From the NCBI GenBank assembly GCA_030686995.1, contig CM060707.1, positions 87,964,472 to 88,028,471 of the forward strand: a DNA stretch of 64,000 bases, in the 5' to 3' direction. Shown here one piece after another: positions 13,940 through 25,629 of this stretch (position 1 is its first letter; every line of letters begins with the position of its first letter). Below the pieces are notes generated by a model, which searched no databases, was not told the origin of the DNA, and saw nothing but the letters and a program-made list of their open reading frames with translations. This DNA is from Artemisia argyi. Taxonomy: Eukaryota; Streptophyta; Magnoliopsida; Asterales; Asteraceae. A program made the position numbers and the translations under genes.

Positions 13940-13941
<2 letters not shown>

Positions 13942-13982
<41 letters not shown>
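13942..13982. repeat. Poly-T tract, about 41 bp
   Basis: A T run in the intron between the exons ending at 13910 and starting at 14027. It produces a false poly-Lys ORF on the minus strand. Confidence 0.95.
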
Positions 13983-13987
<5 letters not shown>

Positions 13988-14163
13988 TATAAATTTTAAA
14001 ACACTAATACACATGTTATTGTACAGATGTGATTGGAACAGTTGTAGCTGTTGGTAATATCGTGTCCGTAAATAGCCATAGTGGTCCAAAAATTCGACGA
14101 ACAGTTGTAATTGAAGATGCTGAGTAATAACCAATTTTTTTCATTGTTGTAAATATTTTATAA

Positions 14164-14168
<5 letters not shown>

Positions 14169-14251
<83 letters not shown>
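14169..14251. repeat. (AT)n microsatellite, about 83 bp
   Basis: AT repeat filling most of the intron between exons 14027-14123 and 14268-14395, ending about 16 bases before the acceptor. Confidence 0.97.
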
Positions 14252-14256
<5 letters not shown>

Positions 14257-16203
14257 ATGTTTTGCAGATCTTATACACTTGATTGCACATTTTGGGACAA
14301 CTGGGCACTTATGTGGAATGAATACGACAAGAGGCTTGAAGATATTGGTCATTTAGACATTGTTTTAATGCTAGGGAAGATTAAATATTGGGATAGTAAG
14401 TTTATAAACATGTTTTTAAATATTTTTTAATATGTTAAGTTATAATTTATGTTTTTAACCATGATGATATATGCATATGTCTATTTAAATATTTTAAAAT
14501 TTTCAAATGACAGACAAACCAGCCCTGCATAATGCGTTATTTGGGAGCAAAATATATATTAACCGGAATATACCTCAATTATTGTCTTTTCGAGAAAGGT
14601 AAATTAAATTAGATTTCCATATTTGATTTAAAATATATAATTAATATCATAAAATACCAACATAATTGAATTTCAATATAAAACAGATATGAATCTCAAG
14701 AGGGATATGATGCGAGCGAATTTATGATTCAGGTACATGCACAAGACAGTCATGTAGTTACACCAGTAGAATTTATGCAAGGTTGCGTAAAGAAATTGGT
14801 AGGAATGATTTGTACTATTGAGCCGGTAAGATTTAAATTATGTTTCTCCATTTTATGTTCATATTAATTGAATATTCATTTACGACTGTAGTATTATTAT
14901 TTAATATAAATGTACACAATGCAGGAAACATGTTGTGTCGTTTATGCTACTGTGCATAGCATCCAATATCAAAATGGATGGGCTTATATCAGATGTAAAG
15001 AATGCAACACAAAAGTTACACCAATAGCACCCAAAAGTGGAATGAATTCTAGAAACAAAAAACAATTATTGTTTTGCAAGAATCATGGAGACACATATGT
15101 TGTTGCATGCAGGTATGTATAGTTAAGAGTTGTTTATTTTACAACTTTGTATATTAAAAACATATGTGTAAATTTTATACAACTAAGATCTAAAAATAAG
15201 ATACTAAAAGCATTTGATTTTGCATGTAAAGGTTCAAAATAATAGTGCCCATTGTTGACGAAAGTGGAACAACACAAGTTGTAATTTTTGATAAGAATGT
15301 GCATAAGATGACTAAGTTGACAGCATGGGAGATCATGCAAGAACAGGGCATTAATACAGATGAATACTTCCCTGATGAGCTTAATCAGATTATTGGCAAA
15401 CAATATCTATTCAAGATTAAATACACGGAATTTAACCACAACAATAATAGCCATATATATCGAACAGAGAAAATCACTGATGATGTTGATATCATCAAGT
15501 ATTTCAAGAATGGCTTCCTAGATGAAGAGGTATTTAATTTTTTATTTTAAATTAACTTATCATACATATATACATAAAATTCAATTTATTTATGTTGTAT
15601 TTAAATTAATTTATTTTTTACAATATAAAACAGGATAATGAAGATGAGTTTGAAAATGGTGAAGATTATTATGAGAATTCTGGAGATGATTATGAAAATA
15701 AAGAATATGATTTATAAAATGTTGGAGATGAGTTTCAAAATAGCGATGATGATTTAGCAATTGACAAAGATGAGTTTCAAAGGGAGGGGAATGAGTTTGA
15801 AAATGCCAAAGATGATTTAAATAATAGTAACAATGATTTAGAGGGCGGTGAGCATGATGCTGAGAATGATGAAGATGAGTTACCTGATAGAGAAGATATG
15901 TTAGAAGATGATGAGAATATGAATATAGAAGGATCAAACAAGGCGCATCAGGTATCATATATCTCATTATTTAATGTATGAAAAACTATTCAATTTAAAA
16001 AATTTAATAATTATTGATATTTGATGTGTTATTCATTCCAGGATATTGGCGATGACATTGCAAGTTCAACTAATGTTAATGGTGGTAGCGATAACAAAAG
16101 ATTGCGTGAAATAGAAGATGTATCAACACATGATACATTTGATGATCATGATGGACAACGGAAAAAAAAGACTACATCAATGAATATAACAAAAGATGTT
16201 TGA

Positions 16204-17215
16204 GATAAATGAACACTTCACCATCTTCAGATACTAATACTTTATTTTTAATAAACAGTCAGTTATTTTATTTTATGGTTTTCTTTGACAATTAATAAAC
16301 TAAGATGGTATGGTTTTGGATAATTGTTATTTTGCATGCTTTGTTTGCTTCATACGTATTGAATCTCTTATGTTCAAAGTTCAGATTTATGTATGAAATT
16401 TTTAGGATTATGCGTGTTTGACACATTGGGATAGCAATGATTCAGTTTTACAATCTTTTTCCAACAATTAATTATTGTCTACAACTTGTGAAACGTTATA
16501 AACTACACATTTATTTTACATGCTTTATAGGGTACATTAAAAAAGTTAGCACAAACTAACACAAATATTGCCTAAAGGTGTGGAGTTGGTGATTGTCTAA
16601 TTTACCTTTATACATACACGTAATATGTTTTAACACTTTAAGTTGCCAAGTAGCAATGAGTCTCTAAGTAGTTATGTACTTTGTGTAACCGATCAAATCT
16701 AACATATTTGTACGTATTTTGTAGCTCTGAATATTATATGACACTCTGAACATACCTTGTTACATGTACATGTTACATAACTGAGATATATATCACATAT
16801 GTTGTGTTCAACAGACAAAAATTTGAAGTTATAGATTCAAGGATATTATATTGAAAAATGGAATTGCAAAAGTTGCAACTATACCTGAAAAAGAATGTGC
16901 CAAACCTGAACTCATGAACACAAAGGCAATATGGTACAACAAAGGATTTTCATTTGATCCATTATTTTATTGACTATAGTATCGGTCTCTGAGCACAAAG
17001 TAGAAAAACATGGATGCATCTCAGCCCTATTTGATGCACACACCTTTGTGAGTACTCCTTTAATATATCTCATCTTTTAAATGATGTTATGAGTCATTTC
17101 TTTCCTTTGCTTGATTGGATCACACAAACCTTCCCAACATCTATCGACATCTGCATACTTCTTGTTGAAACTCAGACCTTGATAGATCTTCTAAGCACTC
17201 TAGAATCGTTAGTTA
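16204..17215. other. Intergenic, no gene seen
   Basis: AT-rich sequence after the RPA-like locus. There is no ORF of note and no retroelement motif up to the copia LTR. Confidence 0.5.
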
Positions 17216-17642
17216 TGTTAATGTAATTACCAACACACGAATAGACAATCTCTGTAACATGTATTTTAAAGCGGAAACAAACACAAGTTTAAATACTAAG
17301 AAAAATCGATCCTCTATGGATCTTTAATAATTACCAAAGTGTTTTCTAAAAACCGTTTTTCAATACATAATCGTGTGTTCCTTTTATATACAAGGAACCC
17401 TAAACCGTTTCACAAGAAACGTATATTCTAAAAACTTCTAAAAGATATGCATTATCACTTCCTAAATAAACTCATGCATATCCTAACTATATTACATAAA
17501 ACATGGAAAAACTATATCCGTAGAAACTAATAATGCTGAAACTAAACTTCAGCAGAAATAATCTATAAGCAGAATCTGTGTCTTCAGTAGATTCCATCAG
17601 CAGATTCTTCAGCAGAATTCTCTCTTAGCAGAATTCCCAACA
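17216..17642 (-). mobile_element. Sirevirus-type copia LTR (third copy), minus strand
   Basis: On the minus strand the LTR starts TGTTGGGAATTCTGCT right after a polypurine tract. It contains repeated TCTGCTG/TCTACTG words (17545-17635) and a TATA-like tatataaaagg (about 17380-17392). The left boundary at 17216 (TGTTAATG on plus, so ...TTAACA on minus) is my best guess. Start sequence and tract match the copies at 44627 and 47894. Confidence 0.7.
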
Positions 17643-17656
17643 ATCCTCCCCTAATC
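17643..17656 (-). other. Polypurine tract of minus-strand copia element
   Basis: Minus strand reads GATTAGGGGAGGAT directly before TGTTGGG. The two plus-strand Sirevirus-type copies have nearly the same tract at 44615-44626 and 47881-47893. Confidence 0.8.
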
Positions 17657-18409
17657 TTAAATTTGACATGGTTAAGTTCAAGATTCTTCAAAGATCTTTG
17701 AAGTTACATACTAAGAGGATTGAAATCGAACATCATCAGCAAGATCTCTAGGATCAGCACATACTTGAAAACTCCATTCTTTGCAGCAACAAACGACCAA
17801 ATGTACATCAAAACAAATTAGTTTCATACTATTCTCATCACACCCAGGTGTGTTAACTTCTGTGAGAGGTGAATCATTGAAAATAATGGATTTGATTTCT
17901 CTTTACCAATAGCCATCACCACTGGAGTAGCCAAATGTTTTAAGTTCGAAAACTATGGTACACTGATGACCAAATGATTTTTAGCAAATCATCTGCTGTA
18001 TACGGATTTGAGATGTCATTACCTGTAGCCGTTTGCTTAGGACTAGTCAATTATTTTGATGAAAAATCATCATGGCCAACTGAATACCAAATATGGTTTT
18101 CCACTGCCTTTACCATAAGCCATATACATGTGGGCTAGCCAATTATTGGGAATCCATAAACGAAAAATCCATGGTCAATTGACAACCATTTCAACTCTCA
18201 GCAATGAAGCATGGGTGAGTTGAGTACCCTATAGTTTTAAGCAAACTATTACAGCTATTAACAAATTTGATGTGTCTTTACCAAAGCTGTACCCTTTGGA
18301 CTAGCCAACTTTTTGATGGAATAGTCAACATCAGGTAAGTTGATAACCAGAGAATGTGTGATCAACACCAAACCTGCAGACAACATACACAACACTATAA
18401 AACATTGTT

Positions 18410-18456
<47 letters not shown>

Positions 18457-18487
18457 AAAAAAGAAATAATTATTCAACAATATACCA
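17657..18487 (-). other. Copia 3' untranslated region, minus strand
   Basis: Non-coding. The part at 17820-18350 is recognisably the reverse complement of 44095-44410 in the plus-strand element (for example ggtgtgttaact and gagaggtgaatcattgaaaa). It holds several variants of a unit around a word like atggtgagttgataacca. A poly-T run lies at 18412-18452. Confidence 0.75.
18412..18452. repeat. Poly-T tract, about 41 bp
   Basis: Homopolymer T run just left of the third-ORF remnant of the minus-strand copia element. Confidence 0.95.
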
Positions 18488-18997
18488 TCAAATAGAAGTT
18501 ACTCTGGAAGTCCTAATTCTGAGTTTGAATACATTCACCAGAGATTCAGCAAACAACCTAGCATTCCCAACTGGATCAGGAGGAATCTCCAACTTTTGTG
18601 GAAGCATTTTCTCCATCACAGACACTGTCAGAGGATACCTCTTGCCAAGATCCATAATAAGTCTGAGTCCAGATGTAGTTTCCAACACATCAACATATGG
18701 CATAGGTTAAAATTTCCAACTCTGAACCTTCCATCTCTGATTGTTTTTCCATATGTCATAACCAGCACCAGTGGGAGTAGAAGAATCAAACAACACTCTG
18801 AGATCACCCAATAAATACAATCCAGACCCTGTAGGAGTATGATTTGTATAAAATTTGTGAACCCAATCATTGAGAGTGAGCAAATCCTGATGATCCACAA
18901 GATGTAGTATTTCTTGCAGAAATGTAAATGATAGAGAAGTTTTATCAAGTCTATAAATGGTATTAATCTGTCCATTTTTGGTTTTTTGGAAAGACAT
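18488..18997 (-). pseudogene. C-terminal remnant of Sirevirus-type third ORF
   Basis: Two minus-strand windows (18997-18707 and 18703-18488) are in one frame, separated by a single stop at 18709-18707. Together they match in pattern the C-terminus of the plus-strand third ORF at 43609-43914. Both have a Gly-Leu..Leu-Leu..Asp-Leu block, then a Trp-x-x-x-x-Trp-x block (..NNQRWKVQSWKF), then ...VLET...YPL....M..MLPQKLE. Only about 170 residues remain and the N-terminal part is missing. This ORF follows pol in Sirevirus-type elements, and its function is not established. Confidence 0.7.
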
Positions 18998-19181
18998 TTT
19001 ATATACAAATAGGAAAGAAAATCTTTGGTTTTTTGTGTTCGTTGAAAACTGATTTTAAAATGTTTTTGGGAACAGTTTTGTTTTTATATGATAATATACA
19101 CAAGGATGGATAAATTTACAAAGAAGTGAATTTCAAAATCACTAATCTGCAAAACCGTTTAGAGAATAACGCGCACAACCT
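18998..19181 (-). other. Junction region, no gene
   Basis: AT-rich sequence between the copia remnant and the gypsy primer-binding site. If the gypsy element continued here, nearly all its internal region has been lost. Confidence 0.4.
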
Positions 19182-19201
19182 CCCCGGCAGCGGAGCCAAA
19201 A
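19182..19201 (-). other. Gypsy (Tat/Athila-like) primer-binding site
   Basis: Minus strand reads TTTTGGCTCCGCTGCCGGGG. This is close to the tggcgccgttgccgggg site typical of plant Tat/Athila gypsy elements. It lies two bases after a possible LTR end (...GGAGTCA) on the same strand. Confidence 0.7.
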
Positions 19202-19203
19202 TT

Positions 19204-20800
19204 TGACTCCTCCCGAACTAACCAGTCAACCGGGTGTGGTCAATAGGTCAACCCAGGAGAAAGTGCAAGATAACTGGTGAAGAATACGGTTTCCCCGGGT
19301 CGTTATGTCCCAGCGAGGTGTGATGGTATCAAAAACGGATTTTGTGATCGGGTGAATTTGAATGGAAAAGGGGTTATGTGAAATAGTGTGAATTTGGACA
19401 GGAAAGGGTTTTGATGATATTTATAATCTTACGAAAAGTAATTTTACACTAGTAAGCAACAATAAAGCGTATAAAACAATAATGGAAAGCACAAATAACA
19501 TAAAACGCACTATAAACTTAAAACGGGCCTAAAACTAAATGATAAAAGCAAAGATAATAATAACACTAGTAGCAAGTAAATAATCTAAAGTTAACGATAA
19601 AAAATAACAACTAAAAAAAATAATAATAAACTAAATTATACTAAGCAAGCAAATAAGAAATATATGAAAAAAAAAATATACTTGTTAAGCAAATTATCAC
19701 GATCCTTAAGTGTGGTTTATTATTTCAATTAAGTTATCTTATTGATGAATTAATATCTCTTACGAATAAATATTTTCTTACAACGATGGTTTCTTTTGAA
19801 AACAATTTTTCACAAAGAGATATCAATATTTGAATTAAAACCCAATTATTTTCACGGCTTTTGCCCGCTCAAACAACCAAAATTTCAATCTACGTAACTT
19901 AAAATTACTAACCAATATATTTTCTAACTTTTGTAAAAGTATACTTAATTCACGGAATAATTTACTCAACAAGTATATAAAAAGTCTACTCACTAATCAT
20001 GACTACTAAGTTAACAATAACAATAAATCCAACAATAATAAACATATTTCTAAACTAACATATATAAATTACTCGCACATAATAAAAAGTACACCACAAG
20101 CAACAAATAAAGCAACAATAACTACTAAGCTAAACATCACAATAAATATAAACATACTAAAAATAAAAAGATAAGAGGGTTAGAGATAACCAAATGAGAT
20201 GAAAAGTATAAAAACGGCTAGATGAGACCCATTCCATAAGCACCAAAATATCATCCATAAGCTCCATCATTAACCCAAAATTATCTATTAATCACTACTT
20301 AATCTTGCCTAGTTAAACCATTAATCACTAGATAAAGAAAAACTATGAGCTAAGATTAAAAAAAAAAAAGTGATTGACAAGATATACCTTTTTAAATGAC
20401 TAAATAGGTGATTGACGTTGGAAAGCAAAAATAAATGCAAAAACCATTTACTGTATTTGATTTCAAAAGATTTTTAAAATGAAGACATTCCAAAATTGTT
20501 AGCTAAAAATTGTAATAAAACTTAGATAAAAGAATTACTTTGAGAAAAATAGATCTAAATGAAGAAAACATAAATTTTGAAAGACAGTTAATGAACCATG
20601 TTGTTTCGTAGAGTAGCCAAGCAAAAGTTAATCATGATGGAATGTAAAAGATGTTGTTGTAGACTTGTAGTTGACATAAATGAGCAAATAAAAAATATAA
20701 ATTAAACTTTGAGAATGATTATAATATAATTACTACAAAATGATTTGAGAACAAGATTCAAAGACAGTAATTATAACAATATACTAATAAGCGGGCTTTT
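19204..20800 (-). mobile_element. Gypsy 5' LTR, 3' portion, minus strand (inferred)
   Basis: This follows the primer-binding site and starts TGACTCC on plus (GGAGTCA on minus), as an LTR end should. It has no ORF and is A/T-rich with many short aa/taa runs. I infer that the LTR continues past the Helitron-like insertion to 25625-25629 and, after the 3-kb-LTR element, to 32316-32686. Its other end there reads ACTCATCA. The joined length would be about 2.1 kb. This rests on ends and order, not on a matching second LTR. Confidence 0.4.
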
Positions 20801-20820
20801 TAGCAAATACTTTTTAGCAA

Positions 20821-20840
20821 ATACTGTAGTGCTACAGTAT
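20821..20840. repeat. Perfect 20-bp palindrome
   Basis: atactgtag-tg-ctacagtat: two 9-bp arms around TG. Further TACAGT words follow within 40 bases. Such clusters occur at ends or promoters of some plant DNA transposons. Its role here is unknown. Confidence 0.85.
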
Positions 20841-23800
20841 TTTGTGAGTGCGTGTACAGTGAAATGTACAGTAAAAAACTTAAAATAATGAAAATATAAC
20901 CGGCTCTATCTCCTCCTTCTTCTTGAACTTTCTTACACCTAATAGACACATTCCATTATCCAAAAACACACACACCCCGATCAAAACCACTGTTCTGAAC
21001 AACAATCACAGGCCACTCATTAAATCACTTCTTCATCTTTTGAAGATTTAGAGCGAACGTTGCTATATGCGTTGCTTCTGATGGAATATAAAGGTAATAG
21101 CTTAGTTTTTATAAAGATGATTTCTTATAAAATTAGGGTTTTATAACTGAGTTGTTTAATTGAGTTTTTTGTTTTCATATATATATTTTTTTAAATTCTG
21201 AAATTAGGGTTTTCTTACAATTTAGGGGTTTTGTTAATTCTGAAATTAGAGAGGTTAGAAGATTTAAAAGAAGTTGATGGCTGATAAGGAGCGGCTTATT
21301 TATAATCTTAAAAGGGTATGTTTTTATGTTTTCTTTTGCTTTGTTTTTTGTTATATTTAGCAAACCTGATAATGGAGTTTGTAGCTACTCATTTTTTTTA
21401 TAACCTGAAATTCAACTCATTTTTTTAAAATGACAAACCACAGTACATTGTGTATACCATAAAGTGTGTTTGGGATTGCTTTTTTCAAAATGCTTATCTA
21501 ATTATTTGTGTTTGATTTACATACTTATGCATAAGTAGCTTGGAGTCACGTAGTTTTAGATTGCATAACTTTATAAGCATTTTTAAAAATTCACGGGAAA
21601 ATATTTTTAAAGTCGTGCCATTTGTGTATGTGGGTATCTGTGAATGGTCACTTTTGGTGACGAGTTGAAACGAAACTCACTTTAACTGCCGTCACGTGTT
21701 GTCTATGTGTTGTGTATTTCTTGCATTCGTATGATGTCTGCACAGGCAGAGTTTGCCAAACCAATGTATACATTTAGGATTATTTGCGTTGTGGTAGGGG
21801 TGAATTGATACAATTCTTTACATTTGGGATAGGTATCAATGTTGAACATAATAGTTAAGAGTAATTTTTTATTATTCTATGTGTCTACTTGAATCTGATG
21901 ACTTGCAATCATCAGATTGTTAGTCTTAAACTTTGTAGCTGAATATTGAAACCAAAAATTGCTGCAGTTCTGCAATCTACATTTAGTTTTTTTTCACTAT
22001 ACTCTTATTTGTTGTTGCGGCCGCGGTCTTACAATTTCTTCTTTTTGGCATCAGCAGATGTAGACACATCACGCAATTCGGGTTCTACGCCCCTGAAAAG
22101 GGTAGCACAGCATTAATTACTGGGATCCCATTCCTACAGTCATAGTGGTGAAGGGAGTGTTCAAAGGTGTATTGCCATAGCTGTCAGCCAAATCAGTCCG
22201 GAGCCAACCGTATTTCCACCTCCGGAAGGACCCACTTTAAATGTAAACCAAGGTATGTGTTTCAAAAATTTTTCGAGCTTCTTCAGTTTTAATATTCCTT
22301 TTTAATTTTCCACTTGCTTCGTTGGACTGCACTGAAAATTGTATTTATGACTCTACTAATTTACTATGCGCAAATGGTACAGACCCACTAATAAAATAAC
22401 CTACTCATCATCTAAATTTGATGTCAAACAATATTAGTTCACTCACTCGAATCAGCTTTTGATGTTTGGATAAATGCTTCCTTTGGCTGGATTTGAAAAG
22501 AAGTCATCCTTTGTGTGCAGTTTTAATGGCTGGATTTGAAAAGAAAATGCTTCCACAATATGATGATCCTATTATGAATGAGGTTAATTTTCAACTTGGT
22601 TCATATGTCCTGTGACATGTTTTTACTTTATCTTACGACATTTGGAAAAGCTTTTATTCTTTACCTTTCGACATAAGTATAAGCTTTTTAGAATTCATAT
22701 AGTGGTTGGAATCGATGTGTTATATCAAAAGCCCGCTTTTTTCAGTTTATGAACTTATCTAGATCAGCTTATGACAAAATCATTAGCTCAACTTGCAAGC
22801 TCTCGGTCAAGTGGGTTAAACGTGCACAAACTTGCCTGCAGTTTTTTTCTTTTAACACATTCAACCTTCTGTAATTTTTTGTAAAAAGATGTGGATTATT
22901 GTTGTGATAAGGTTTATTGCAACAATCATACAGCAACAACATTAATACGCTCATTAAGGCGGTAAAATTGGTAGCATTTGGTTAAGGTGAAATACTTTTG
23001 GTAAATTATTAGTAAGGTGAAATACTTTTGGTAAATTATTAGTAACAGGTCAAACAATTTCACATCTGTTCTTTGACAATCTAGATGAATTTCTTACTAA
23101 GAAGTGCTTAATCTCTTTTCTTTTTGTTTTAGGCAGGTCGATGTTACTGCCTCAAAATCGCTCTTTGTAAATAAAGTTGTGGAAAGCCATTGTTACTGGT
23201 GACAATTATAATGGCTCAGAAATAGGAGAGAAAAACCAACTGCTACAGCTGAACAAATGCACTTGATGAAGCAGACTGCTGCTGCAGCAACTGCAACAAA
23301 TATGCTCTGTAATTACAAACTTTTACACCCTTTTCTAATTGGTATTGAAGGATCACTCATGACTGTAACATCGCTTGATAATTTCCATATGCAGAAAAGA
23401 GCTTAGGTAGACCATCATTTGATAAAAAATAAGTTCATTACGCTGTTAGAACACAACTTACAAACTCCAGTTGTTGTAGCCACAAATAGTTACATGTAAT
23501 TAGAGAACCAAATGAATCTCTAAAACTAATATGTTAGTTGGGATTAAATTGCATCACATTAAATATTTGTCTGATCTTTCGCACATATAGCAAGAGTTTG
23601 GTTCCTTCAGTTTCTGCTTTTTGAAGAGTGTTTGGGACTACTGCAAAACAACTAGATTTTCAGGTTTTTTGAATGTTTGGAAGGGTTACGGGTTCTCTTA
23701 TTACATGATAACAACATATTACCTTCTGGTGTGTTAAAACAAATTGCCGCATTGGATTGGCTTATTACAACTGATTTGAAAAAAAACAAAGCTTTTTTAA

Positions 23801-25424
23801 ACCAGTTAATACCCACCTACTAAAGAGACGAAAGTTTTAAATTTAGGATTAAGCAAATAGTTTTTGTTAACATTGTGTTTGGTATGAAGGTGAACGGGCT
23901 GCAACAGGATGGCGATTAAGGAAACGAATGCGTTGTTTTTAAGGGTCATTGGGAATGATGTTTTTAAAATGATACTCTTGCAATGAGGTAATCATCAAAT
24001 TGTGTATAACACGATCTTTATATTATTTAATGTTTCGTGTTTGTTTTATAGTTTATGCTTAGTTAAGACTTGAGAGTTGAGCGATATGCCAATGCACTTT
24101 TGTAAAAGTGGTTAAAATAAGCAAATAAACCAATTAGCACTTACCAATTATCAAAAAAGAATACATTACATTTTTTTGCAGCAAAATTTTCATAATGATT
24201 TGAATTATTCATAATTACAGGATGTTTGGTTTAGGGTATTTAGCTGGCTTAGGAACTTATATGAGTTTGGAAAAACCTATAAGCTCAATGTGTAACTGAT
24301 GTTTTTTATATCTGATTGTGAATCCAGTCAATGAAACCAACGCAGAACAGCAAATTAATAAGGAATTTGGTACCAGCAAGTTGTGCATCAGGGAAATTGA
24401 TTACGGGAGATGACCCAATCAGATAATTTTGTTGGGAAATTGTGGGTTGCGTTGAATTCTTCAGGTATGACTATTGTTTCATTTTATGGCGGAATGCTTC
24501 TGTAGTCGATTAAAAATACCTATGTTTACCTCATAACATTCACATTAGTCGATTTGCATTATCCTTTAACTTTAATGGGTAGAATGAGATATTTGCTAAT
24601 TACTTATTTTTTCGAATAATTATCTTTCACCAATCATTATTATTTCACTAAATTGTGCACATCAATTTTTTTTGTGGGGCTGAACATAACATGGTTTGGA
24701 GGGTTTTTTGGTGTGGTATTATGGGACTTTGGTTTTTTTAATGGGTATTTAGTTCTGTGAAACAACAGCAGTATAGGTGTGAATTGGGTCATTTTAACGA
24801 AGTCGCGGCATGTAGTATACACGGCATGATATTTCACAATGCTCATTATCTGTATTTGTAGATTCAATATATGTCTTTTCTTGAAGATGTTGCCATGCAC
24901 AAGAGATGCCTTTCACTGTGCCATGGGATGATGGTTCTTTTGCTGCATTTTATACTTCTTGAATACAAAGTGTATTGCTAAAGACTACTATGTAGAATTT
25001 TAACATCTATGAAACATGACCGTATTTTATTTGTATCGTATGCGCCTATACGGCCATAGTTCCCACCAATTTCTTATTCTTAAGCCGATGCTAGAGGTAT
25101 TGGAAGTCTTAATAGGCATTGTAATGGTATGCGAGGTTGATGTTTCTTTTCATTCTCATGTAACTGTAGTTCCTATCGACAATTGTACATTTCAATTGTA
25201 TATTTGTGTTTTTCCATAACGTTTACTTTGGAATTTTGGAAATTGCTTCATTGGATGTTTGTAAAGGAATTTGAGTATTAGTCAAATTTATTGTGATAAC
25301 TAACATATATAGTATGAAAATATTTGCCATTGTGTGTTTGTGTTCTCATTGTGTACTCTTGCAGATAATTTAGGCAACAAAAATACGACAAAACACGTAT
25401 AGCACAAAAATTATAAGCAACACA
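20841..25424 (+). other. Helitron-like body with possible gene fragments
   Basis: No long ORF. The left part (20900-21100) reads like a promoter/5' UTR. Exon-like pieces on plus occur at about 22050-22254 (ends AAG|gtatgt and encodes ..PEPTVFPPPEGPTLNVNQ), 22525-22580 (encodes ..MLPQYDDPIMNE) and 23220-23308 (encodes ..PTATAEQMHLMKQTAAAA). Each has splice-like borders but no connecting frame, and stops interrupt some. I do not recognise the source genes. The Helitron-like 3' end at 25425-25455 would fit a Helitron carrying captured exons. The 5' end was not found. Confidence 0.35.
22984..23043. repeat. 30-bp tandem duplication
   Basis: The 30-base unit beginning aaggtgaaatacttttgg occurs twice without mismatch, a recent local duplication. 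Confidence 0.95.
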
Positions 25425-25455
25425 CCCGCAGCAATGTGCGGGCAGCCCAACTCGT
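25425..25455 (+). mobile_element. Helitron-like 3' terminus
   Basis: CCCGCA-gcaatg-TGCGGG makes a 6-bp GC stem, followed after 8 bases by CTCGTT. The usual plant Helitron end is a GC hairpin, about 10 bases, then CTAGT. Here the final tetranucleotide differs by one base. Confidence 0.55.
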
Positions 25456-25527
25456 TAATGAAAACAAATGGCAGAGTGAATGAACCGACCCCCAAGGGTG
25501 TGGCTGTCGGCTCCCTCCCTTTTTTTT

Positions 25528-25560
<33 letters not shown>

Positions 25561-25624
25561 TTGTTGTTCCTCCTCTCGGCTGCTACTACTCTTCTTTTTT
25601 TTGCCAGGTCTCCATTCCCTTATA
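25456..25624. other. Short flank with poly-T (25521-25559)
   Basis: Probably part of the minus-strand gypsy LTR between two insertions. The long T run, broken by one C, yields false Phe-rich and Lys-rich ORFs. There is no gene. Confidence 0.4.
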
Positions 25625-25629
25625 TTAAC

